From: Tyto alba
Lineage: Eukaryota; Chordata; Aves; Strigiformes; Tytonidae
Assembly (NCBI RefSeq): GCF_018691265.1
Contig: NW_024881321.1
Location: 17,022,698-17,086,697, forward strand
DNA: 64,000 nt
Direction of reading: 5' to 3'
The stretch's first letter is position 1. Each line of letters starts with the position of its first letter. Made by a program: the position numbers and the translations under genes. Shown here piece after piece: positions 12,601 to 24,800 of this stretch. Under the pieces are notes generated by a model. That model saw only the letters and a list, made by a program, of their open reading frames with translations. It searched no databases and was not told the DNA's origin.

Positions 12601-15600
12601 CTCTCTCTTAATGATTTAACACTTATATTCTACTAAAATCTTCATAATTTTCTAAAGGTTAATCAGCATAAATTCATTTCATGGTTAATAAGAGGCAGTT
12701 ATTGTTCAGCACAGTGAATGAAGAAATTTTTAGGATGGTGGACTTCAAAGCACTTGAGCCTAGATTAAGGCAGTCTAAATTCCATCTAATTCGGTATATT
12801 TTGTGTCTCCTTCTGGTTGTCCCTTGTCTTCAAGGACACAAGGCACATTAAGCACAGGGACTACAGATCAAGTTTTCACTGTCTGACCCTGTGCTTTGGT
12901 GTCCAGATGTAACAGCGACCAATGCCTGTTGAGTTATTTATCTACTTGTCAGCAAGTGACTTACAAATTTTCTTACTGGTGCTACTTCAGGCTTGGGTTT
13001 TTTTGCTGCTGCTTGTTGCTGTATATCAGAACTCAGAAGTTACCTGAAGTGCCATGGGACATAGCCCCCTGTGCACTTTTTCTGAGCATCTAATTGAGAT
13101 TGTGGGTAATGGTGGCAGAACTAGGGCTTCACTGATAAGATTTTAAGTCTTGATCTGGACTTATTTCAACTCTTTCTCCTGCTAAAACCTGCTTCCACTT
13201 TGTGCAACTTAAATGCATATGTGGTTTTGTGAGCTGAGATCTGACCTAGATCTGATGCTAAACACATTGTTCCCTTTTGTGCTGCTGGCTACAGAAGCAC
13301 TGTATCTTAACCAATCTTGCTGCAGCAGCCAACTACTTTATCTTTGTCTTTGAACAAATTCTTAATCTTGGATAACGATGCATTACTGTCGGTCAGATAA
13401 CACTGGCTTTTGAGGAGCTGTTGTAAGCAGCTGCAGTCTTTGCCCTCTGCCTAGATTTCAGTCAAATGTTGGGTAAGAGATTTCCAAAGGAAGAAATTTT
13501 CTTTATGTTGGTCTTGACGAGATCTTTCACAAGACTGCTGTATAGCTTTGGAAAAAAAAATGTTACTCTAGAAAGGAAAACAGCATATTCTCTATCACTG
13601 TTTTCACATAAAAAAGAAGATTACTTACATGATCAACTTCATACTGCTGAGTAGGGAAGAGATACAATCTAACAGGAGAAAGTCTGGCACAGAAGGTAGA
13701 CTGATAGGTAAGAATGTGGCTCATATACTTTAGCATAAAAAAAGACTTTGCTATAATACAGACTAATGCAGAAAGATTTACAGTTAAAACTTTGAAATCA
13801 TGAGTATTAAGGTCTGAATGTTCTCATAAAAGTCCCCACACTAATTTTATCACAAACACATCTACTCTTTCATAACTTTACATTAAGTCATGTACAAAGA
13901 CTCATCAAATAGAAGTAGAGAGTCTTCTGGCAAAAAAATATCCTTAAAATGTTTACCTAGTCATAACTAATAGCTTTTGATTGTTCCTTAGTAAGCTTGG
14001 AAGCCATTATAGAAAGCGCAATTAAGAGTCTTGACATTTACTGTGCGTTCCAGTTCAAATTTACTAATGGATACAATTCAGTTCCTTTTTGCACCACACA
14101 ATGCCACAAGTTCAGTTCAGAGTAATGCAGACATCCAAGGGTGAGCTGGGAATAATTACACAGAAGGTCAAAAGCCTCTTGCCCTGCAATAAGTACCATT
14201 TCTGACAGGCTTGCTAGTTTGTTTAAATAGAACATTATAATCAAGCAGATATTGGAAAAGATCTCAAGGAGATTACTTTCATACAATACAGAGTCCTCAT
14301 CATAGACAAAGATATAACTCATTTTCAATTATGTGGAAGGTCACCAAGAAAGAAGGGCCTTTTAATACCAAGGTGCAACTGCAGTTCTGGTCATTGTGAG
14401 CTGCAACTCTTTATCCAAAGTAGGATTTTATTGCCAAACTTGAAACTAAGAGTGTGCTGAACATCCGGCCCAGTGTAAACAGGCTGCATAAGTATCTTCA
14501 AACCAGCCTTCCTGCATGAAAGAAGTGATGCTTTTGTGAATGAAATTGGATACTGGAGAATCAGAAATGCAGACACTCTTCTGGTCACTTTGCGGAGGAA
14601 GGATGGGGGAGGAGGAGTAGAAGAGATGTTGATTACAACATGCTGTCTACATAAACCAAACATGTGTGGAGGTGTGGGAACATGCATATAAACCTTTCCC
14701 CGGAGTTTGTTGTTTCATTAAAATGAAGAAAACTCAAAAATGTGTTCCTTCCTCTCCCCTCCCTCCATATAACAATTATTGCTGAGCAAAGTGTTAGTCC
14801 TGGACAGACATGGATGTCACAATTTTGACTCATAAATTCTTGTAAAAAAATAGTACAACTAATTTATCTGTATTTCAGAACAAAAACCTGTACCAGGTTG
14901 ATACACAGGGTCTTCAGGTTCTCTGAGAAGCCTTCAGAGAGGCATAGACCTGCTGCAGGATCAGGTACAGCTATGCTGAGAGGGGTACAGTGACAGGCAG
15001 ACACACTTCACCACAATGAAAGCAGTCTAGGGCATCACTGGAATTCCTCGACACAAAGAGTGACATTATTCTTACTTCTTTTGTTTGTTCATTTATTTAT
15101 GCCAAGTATCTGAAGTACTCACAAACCTTCAATTAAAAAGAAGTGCCATTCCCTGATTTGAGAAACAAGCATCTCATGAACTCCTGAAGCACTTCAGCTT
15201 TGAAAGAAAACAAGTAGAAACTTTTGCCAGTTTGCTACGAAACTGCCAAGAACACTGCATTCACTATTAGTTATTTTTATCAGAGAGGGAAGCTGGCTAA
15301 AAGTCTGAACAAAGAGGTGGGTCTTCAGTCCCTTGCTGAACATGGGGAAGCTCAGGTTTAGATGTGTTTCTAATAGAAGGAAGAACTGCTAAGGTAGCAA
15401 TTATCTGTCCTCTGCAACACCACGCCCAGTCTTACTTCTACCCCTGTTGCTGCAGCTCACTGAAAGAGCATTGGTGGCACAGAAGAGACAGTCCTCATCA
15501 CCTGGTCTCTGGCTCATGTGGTGATCACCACATGATAGTTCATCTAGAGATGAAGTGTGATATTCTCTATTCATCCTATTTTACACAAAAGTCTTGCAGT

Positions 15601-18600
15601 GCCCTTGACTCATATCCCCATACAGAGTGTGCAGCCTATCTAGTCCATATAGGGCTGGGATGATAACAGTGAGATCTACATGTAGTCAGTGATCATGAGA
15701 TCATAGCTGTTCTGCTGCAATAATCTCCCACTTGCAGCATGTGTCACAGGTATGAACTGTTTGGCCTGTAAATCAACAGGTTTGATCTTGACTCTGGATG
15801 ATTCCTGAATAGGTTGCTGAAAGGCTCTCAAAAGCACCTCCACCTTTTAAACGGACTCCACCCTCTTTATTCACAGTGGGTTATGAGGAAGTTACTGCCT
15901 TTTTTATTTGTTGCTTAAGCTGACCTGTTACAACCATAAATATGTTTTGTGCCGTGTATAAATTGTGGGACTTCTTGCAAGTCTCACAACAAAGGAGTGC
16001 TTTAGGTATGAATGTGTTACCTTTGAGACATGGGAGAGGATAGAAGCTGTCTTTGTTTCAGGATTGAAAATGTGCACACAAACAGGGAGAGCTCTGTTGG
16101 ATCTGAGTGTTGATGCACAGACCTTTAGAAATCATTCGCTTGTACTTATGACCACACCTGAATCAAATCCAAAAACCAGGATCATGACAGTTTTGAATCC
16201 AATGCCATCTTAAGGATAGATTGATTGACACAAAACGCATTTTTTTGGGGGGGGGAGTTATTCATAAATATGTACATTTCGATACAGCAGGTCAAGTGAG
16301 TAATACGTCATACCTCAGGACTCCAAAGAACTGGCCTGTGATGGAGATGATTCCTTTGTACAGTATTTTCTTCAAACTGCTTGGGTGAATGTGTTCTGTG
16401 TCTGTAGATTCATACTTCTGGAGCACGGTGTTATTTAGTCCCAATTCCACAAGTAATTGTTATTTAAATAAAGATGCCATAGATTTTTCTTCGCTCCCTG
16501 GAGTTAGCCATACATATATGTGTTCATCATTGTTTGGCCTAGGCATGCTACAGCTGCATCTGTGGCTGTGAATACACAATCCCCCCTCTTGTCCACCTGC
16601 CATCCTCATATGCGACTTGTAAAAGGTCTGTCCAGGTCTGTTTGGCCTGATGTCCTCATGTGCATCCTGGCCTTCTCATGGCATGATGACAGGTTATGAA
16701 CGTGCTGGACATGCCTGAAGACATAAAACACTAAAATACTCCAAAGGAAAGTTTCCCATTGCACCAACCTTGTGGCCTCCCAGACAGTCAAGAGCAGATT
16801 TAGCTTCCAGTTGGCCTCAAGTAACCCTTGAGATGCAGTGCACCTGCATCAATACACCTACATGTTTTTACCAAGCAGAATTCTCTGTTGGCTTATACAA
16901 TGGAAATTAGAAGTAGGTGTGCCAACATGTATCAGTAGGGAAATGCACCCTTAATCCACAAATGTTTGCTTTATTAAGACTGAAGTACTGTAAAAACCAT
17001 TCCTTTGTGCAATGTAGCCTATAGATTATAAGACTCAAGAGACAAGGCATGGATTAAGTGCATTACCACACAATGGACATATGTCAGTTTGGTTTTTATC
17101 ACTGTCAAACAAGCACTGGGAAAGAGTCATAAGAAAAATATTTATAGCAATAAATCCCATCTTAATATGATAACATTCAGACTAAAAGAACTAGAGATAT
17201 GTAGAATACAAAGTGACTCAGGTATTCCAGGTAACCCATGATATATTGGAGAGTAATTATACGAATATTTCTGGCTGTCTAATAGAGGTTGCAGGAGAAG
17301 CTGCACTTCACATGTTTTGGATAAGAAAGTATAAAGGTCTGGGCTGGCTGTGCATTAATATTACTGCAGTAAGTATAGACAACTTTTCTTACCACTAATG
17401 ACATGATCTATACTAGTAAACATCTTCCAAAATGTAAGGAGCACAAATTGTAACTGCTTTCTTAAGTCTTATAACAAGGTATGCACTGTTCTCCAGTCTC
17501 ACATAATCACAGAAATATCATCACTGCTGTAGTTTGCTTCCCTCTGGATTTTCCTCCTTTACATGATTATGCTGACAGTTTACTTTGCTTTGCTTTACTC
17601 ACTAGTGTGGTTAAAATTTGCAACCCTCTTGATGACTGCCATGGTTACGGAGCACATCTCTTTCAACAGGTTCCTTTTTCCTGGCGGTAATACAATGTCT
17701 CTGATTCATGGCTGCAGGATAGTGGTGGTGAAATCACTGGAGCTTACTCTCCCTTGGCACTGGGGACCAAACCAAGAGCGGGAGTAAGCTGGGGATTGCC
17801 ATAGAGAGGAGAATACCATCCCTGACTTTGGCCTTTGAGGTTCAGTTTCTTTGTCAGTGTTTTTCTCTGACCTTCAGAAACTAAGAGAGGAATGCAAGTG
17901 TTTCCATATCACACTGTATAATTTAACAGAAGACTAATATTTTGTTTGGCTGCCTTTGTAGCTTGTATAGATGATTTCTTACACCAAGCTCCCCCTTCCT
18001 TTCTCCCTCTCTCCCCCATCCCTCTCAGTTTAACTGTGATGTTTTGAAAAGCAAAGCTATTTGATTACAGTGTCATTTCTAACATTTAATAAATTAAGTA
18101 TGGTTTAATATGGTAACTGTCTTTGGTATATGCTCCTCCTTTTCAGTTTGCTTTACCAAAGTCTGTTTTACCAAAACCACGTTCCTTTGAATTGACTGAA
18201 AGTGTTCCATTGAGTCTGACTTCTAATGAAAGGGGTTTTGTGAAGAGAGTTTTCGGAGTGGGGAGTAGAGAAAGAGGGGAAAAGTAATTTTTTTGGTGCT
18301 AAAATACAAAGGTATTTTGATTCAATAATGGATACTTTCCAAATTCCTCAGTGTGTGGATCCCAAGATGACTGCTTCAGTATCCCACAGAAATCTGTTTG
18401 TGCCCTAATTCTCCTCTATGAACTAAGTGTGTTGCTTGGACTACGTTTCCCCTCACTCGCAATAACCAGGAGGCCCATGAAGCAGTTTGGCAAGAAAGAA
18501 ACAGTGCTGCATGAGTGACATTCTCCACAGCATTCAGCTCATAGAAACACTCTGATTACAGTTCCATGAGGTACCTTGACACCTTTTCAATATAGGAGAT

Positions 18601-18651
18601 GGTACTTTCTGGTCAACATTTTGCAGTTTTGAAACAAAACTCTGCTTTTGT
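12601..18651. other. Intergenic, no gene recognised
   Basis: Two neighbouring minus-strand frames (14391-14687 and 14038-14328, 96-98 codons) lie upstream of the 12.2-kb frame on the same strand, but I recognise no domain. A short stretch near 17.1-17.2 kb weakly recalls the CR1 LKELEI motif and is too poor to call. The rest is unremarkable AT-rich DNA. Confidence 0.55.
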
Positions 18652-18850
<199 letters not shown>

Positions 18851-21800
18851 GTTAATGGGAAAAGAAATCCCATTCTCTGGTTAGATCTACTATTCCCATC
18901 TTTGTGAGTCTTTTCTCATTGAGAAAAAGTTCAAAGAAAAGGTGAGCCTGGCATGAGCAGTGAAGAATCCAGAAATCTGGGGGCCTGTTTTTAGCAATTC
19001 CTTTCATCAGTGAGCTCAGCCTCCTTCACAGATGAAATTAGGCTTCTGGAATACCCACTTAATATCCTTTCTCAGGCATAGTCCATCAATTTTGCATTAA
19101 AAGTATGGAATGACTGCAACTCGCTGCCCATACAATTTTTTCCTGCCATATAGTACTGCCATCCTTTTGGCTATAAAATTAAATTTAAATAATGCTACCA
19201 TGTTCCTCTTGACTGAATGAAGTGTGAATATTCATCAAAGCTTCCATCAGTTTAAGCTATCAGAAACTGAAAATGGTGCTACCAAAAAGATGGCTATTTA
19301 ATATACTGCTCAGCACTTCCCTGGTTTTTTTCCTTTGTGTTTATCAGTGTATTAATTTTTCCTTGTTGCACCAACATATTTTTATTATTTAAGCAAATTA
19401 TCATGGCTGAGGTAAGTAACACAATTATTCTTTGCTAGCTGGCACATCGCCATTCCTTTCATGTGTTCAGGAGTCAGCTATGAATTATAAGGATGTAATG
19501 TCCCTGATGGATTTAGTGGTGACATCATAAATCCTCACTCTGATGAAGACACTAATATGTGCTGTTGCCAGTAATTTGCTGACACCACTGATAGCTAAGG
19601 GCACAAATAAAGATGTCTTTCTTGGCATAGTACCATGGAAGCCAAAGCTACTGTGAAAGAAAACACCAGCCAGGTGAATATCAACTCCTTTGGAAATACA
19701 TCTGTTAAATGGGGAACAATACACTTACATAATGAATGATGCTTTTCTGTCCTCATAATGTACTTCGAAAACCATGGTCAGTTGAATATAAAAAGAAAAA
19801 AAAAAACAAAACACAAACATGTATTTGAGGTATCTGGCAATAGTTTGTTAATTATTTCAGCTTAGCTAAAGCTGTTCTGGAGTAGCTTATGGGTCGCTGT
19901 GGCATAAGCATGTGGCTGGATTGGACCCAGCACAAAATAACGTTCTGTGAAATCAATTACCTGTATGAACTTCCTTCCTAACCTTCCTCCAGTGGGGACA
20001 CATGCCTGGACTCCTTTTGGCCCCAGATCCTGACTTAGTACTGCTGCCACTCTTCATAGCGGCAACCCAGTGAGGTGAGCACGTCCACATGGGCGCAGGG
20101 GGGAAAACTTTGGGGGGCACTCCCCAGTTAAATGATGACCTATTCCTCCTAAACCAATAAAGACAGTCACAGTGGGACTGAAGCCTGGCTTGTAGTGAGA
20201 TCCATTGACACAGATGACTTTCTGGGTATCTATCTGTGTAATACTCTAAAATACCAGACTGGCACAATCTGCAAGCCACAGAGGAGGTTTGGCCATGTCT
20301 TGTCAACATGATGTATGGCAATATTGATCCAGCCCTTCACTCTACCCATCACCCTTTCATCCTGTCTAATCTTTCAAAAAAAAAAATTTAAGTCACAAGA
20401 TACAACACTGATTGGCCTCTAAATTGATACCTTTAAACATATCCTAAAAAACAGGGTCATCTGTGCTGTCTCCCTGCACCACCAGTTGCTCAGGAAACCT
20501 TTGTTCCAGGACCTTGAAACCTCTCTTAATCTCTTTGTAGGTAGATTTAACAGGTCTCACATTTATTCCCACCTATCTCAGACACTCAGGTCTTCCTTTC
20601 TTCTAATAAGATCCCACCCTGGTGCCTTAAGGTGGCACATACTGAATCCCACAACACCAGCAGGAAGTTCCCAGATTTTGCTTTAGGAACGGCATGTGGC
20701 TGGCTCTTGGGTATCAATATCTTTTCTTTAATAAAGTACATTAGGATATTAATTACTCAGGTTAGTCCAAGGTGTCAGGTAGCATTATCAATACTATTAT
20801 AAAACTCTTCATGTTAGGGTTCAGACTTTGAACCTGGTTTTAAAAACAACAATGCTGTAGCAATCTGTTCCTTCTATTTGCCTTCTTTGTTCTTGAATAA
20901 TTTCAAATTTAAATTTTCTCTGCAGCCCCAAAAATGACCATTTCCTGCCCTCAGCTCAAATGAGAGCTGCATCTTGCAATGCCATGTGACTCCAGAAGCT
21001 GTGGCTTTGAAAGAAAGCCAAAATATCTGCCTTCTGCTGTGCAAAGTGTAGATGTTATTCAAATACTGTGTATAAAATACACTTTATATTATCTTGACAA
21101 TGAATATGCTTATGCATTGTATCAAACTGTTTGGCTTCCTTATACCATATGGTGTAGTTTTACTAATAGTACTGATTTTCATCTAATTTACCTGAAAGCT
21201 TTCAACCTCCTGTTTGTGTAAAGTACCTGAGACACCAACCTACAGCTCAATCCAGATCGTACCTGTTTTAAGCACTCCACATGAATTTCTATCCAATTTC
21301 TATCTATTCCAAGCTTGCTGGGACCTGTCAGTGTTTCTACTTTGTTCTTCGCTGGCAAAGCATTGATATGACATTTGTAAATGTTGCCAGATGAGTCGGT
21401 GGCCTGGGTTTGGTACATAATTCAGAACTTCAGTTTTCCAAGCCCTCTGAAGCAGCAGCCAGCAGTGGAGCCAAGGTTTAATATCATTAGTGTATTAATT
21501 TATGTCAGTGGTTGAGTCCATTTTTTTTTTAAACCACATTTCACAGAAAATCTCCTACCACCAGCAATTGATCAAACATGACAAGCTCCCTCTTGGCTAT
21601 CGCCCGTGATACGGGCTACTTAACTCCTGTATTCTTTCCCAGAATGGAAACTGTGGCTTTGGGTGAAATAAAGGAGCTTCTGTTTCTCTGCCACTGTCAG
21701 AAATGGAAATTCAGTGCAATCTTTTCATCAGCTTGAAATGCCAAATCAGATTAATAGCCCTGATGCCAAGAGGCGGGCATCTGATGCACTGCTTTGAACT

Positions 21801-24800
21801 GCAGTCCTTACTGCTCTTCAGTCCACCACTTCATAGGAGCACCTCAACGTTCCTGCTACTCCCCTCACTAGAGCACTGCTAGGTGTCAGATCATTAACAG
21901 AGGCTGAGATCTTCTGGAAATAGCCTTGCTAGGGCAAATACAAGCCTGCTATACAGCTGCCAGGCTGGGAAGGTGGAAAGCACACCAGTGGACATGTAAA
22001 CTGAAGCTCACAGGGCGCATGCAGACCACTCGGTGGTCCTGTAAGTTGGACACTGTGACCTCTCTGTTGGGGAGAGTGAGTGGCACGGGGAGTAGAAGCA
22101 GCCAGAATCTGGCTGCCCTGAGACAAGTGCCTTTGAATCACTCACAGATCTCTTGATCTTGGACATCTTAAAGGTAGTGATAACTAAGCTGGGCATGAGT
22201 ACCAGAGCCCATCACAGCCGGCAACCTGAGGAATCAACTACTATCCTGCTGGGATGAGGTCTCGTTACTAAAACTTCCCTGCATTTTACACACATGGAGT
22301 GCCTGGTATGAAGTGTGTTGTTGTCATAATGAAATCATGGAGAATCAGATGGAAAAATGTGTGTTTGAGCACTTAAAGCTAGACTTGTAGACCACAAAAC
22401 AGACTTCACAAGTAGAGGTCAAGGTGGCACCAATTAAGACAAGATTATATTTAATGGAGAGTCACCTGGATTGAATTAAGTGTATTTTCTTGGACCTAGC
22501 AAGCTGGAATCAGGATAAACAAACTGCTCCAGAATTCCTAGGTGACCTTCTAATAATTATGACCAAATTTGAGTTTCAAGGCTTCAGAGCCCCCAAATTA
22601 TCTTTTATATAAGAACACACATTGCTACTCGGGAGGTCTGTTTGTTGTGATGAACAGAGCATAAAATAAATCCCTCGCACACAGTACTGCAGGTGGAGGC
22701 TGCAAAGCAGTTTCTCTGACCAATAGAGCTAATGGGCCTCCAGTGTAAAACACATTTTTCTAACTCCCTTTCTTCAGACCTTCTTTTGTTGTGAGAAACA
22801 CAATGCCAAAAGAAGTTAATGGCTTTGTTTTCCAGTCCATAAACTGCTGACATGTTACTGATGTTGTGGTTAAGCATACATGGTAACTCCATCAGAGTTC
22901 AAGCTCATGCTGGAGTCAAGCACTGGGGCCACCGCTTTTATTTTTATTGCAAGCTTTATTGTTGTTACATGTTTAAAATATGATGATGTACCTCTACATG
23001 GAAACACAAAATAAAAACACAAAACATACACTTCTCAGTCTTGTGGGTTCAATCTGTGGCATCTTTGCCCCTTATGCAGACAGAATGCCCAGGAGAGGAA
23101 CTGAAAGTCGTACAATTAGGCTGAATCTAATTCCTGCTTGTTTGCCAGTTTTGGACTGTATAATCTACTTTTTCACCTTAAGATGAGCATTGGTCAAAAT
23201 TTTTTCACCATAAGAGAGTTTCTGTTCAAAATGTGTTGTTCACTGAGCTCCACTGATCCTGCCAAGACATTTCAATACCTACTTAATGAGTCCATGTAGG
23301 TTTTCAGATCCCTAACGGGTATTTGTTATTTGGACCCTATGAATCCACGTCAGCTTCTTAGTGAATACATACTCTTGTCAACTTTCACCATTTTCTGTTA
23401 GCCATGAAAACAAGAAAAGCTCAGTATCTCCAGGCAGATGCAAAGAAAGTTTCCTTAAAGTTCACTAGTAATGTCTAAAGATCATGGTTTGAGTTAAAAC
23501 TGGACTAGAATATAATTTCAAATAAGAAAATAGTATTTGTGGGCTTAAAGTAATTTCATGCAGGCTTTTCAAGAGTTAGCCCAACTTCCAATCTCTTAAT
23601 AAACTTAAAACACCTGTCATAAAGAAATAAATGCCATTTTCACACTATTTGCTTCACTGGATGTTAATCTGAACCTGGTAAGCCTGTGGCTCATGTTCTT
23701 TCCCACTAGGATTAGAAATACTGTTTTTACACTATGAAAGAATGGGAAAACCTAGATTTCCACATGGGATACAAAATGCTTGGTCCTTCTCTAATAAAGC
23801 TGGAGATAAATCTGATATAATTATCACTTCAGATAAGATTGTACAAATTTTTGAAAGATGTCCTTCTGATTTTGTGTAGTTTGAATCTTAAGGGTAGGGA
23901 ACCTTATTTTAAAAGAGGAGAAATACACCATCATCAATAATTCTTCCAGAGCTTGCAAAGACATTTCTAAAAGCCTTTATGTGGGACATACAGGTAAAGT
24001 TGTAATGAAGGTATAAATAGTTACGTTTGGCACCATCTGATTCAGTGTTTCACAGCCTAGCTATTTCCAAATCTTACTGTTGCCACCATCCTCTTTCCCC
24101 CTAACCCTGACCCCTAGGATCCCTGTATAGTCATACTTCACCCTCATCTCATCCCCAGCATTACTGAGTTGTGTCATCTCTTTCCCTGATTTCGTATCCT
24201 ACTTCTGCCTTTGTCCTTGGTTCATGCTACTGGTGCCTTACCACCTCTTCATACTGTCACTTTACCTCTTTCTTCTCCCCCCTGCTTCACCACCCTCTGC
24301 TAGGTAGGAATTAAAGACAACAACCTCAAATAAACCCAGCTGAATCTCTCTAACACCGGGCCTGTATAGAGGCCAGAAAACCTGTCAACTTGGACTAAGA
24401 AGCGTGGTATGAGACTTGCCTCCCTGGGCAGGAGCCGGTGACTTTTATTATCCAGTGGTGCTTTTTGTGGCTGTGAGTAATGCAACTGTTTGCAAAAGGA
24501 TGCTGAGAAACCCCCAAGTTCTGCATCCTGTGCTCCTCCCACATATAAAACACCCACTCAGACTCTAGCTACTAGATTATTACCATCGTAACTAAATATA
24601 TTACATGAGAGTTATTAAATACTTCCCATCTGGATCCTTTGTAAATTTTAATTAAGTTTACAGTGTCCCATGCAGATGCCATGGCAGTCAGTATAGTATG
24701 TATACTGCTAAGAGATGTGTTCGACATTGTGCACAGGGAGCAAGATGCGTTTAGTGCCTTTGGCTTTGGCATGAAGTGAGCCAAATGGCTCCAAATCTGC

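Noticed and set aside
17100..17200. Weak CR1-like motif (LKELEI) on the plus strand
   Set aside because: Only six residues match, with no ordered neighbouring blocks, so it was not called as a mobile element.
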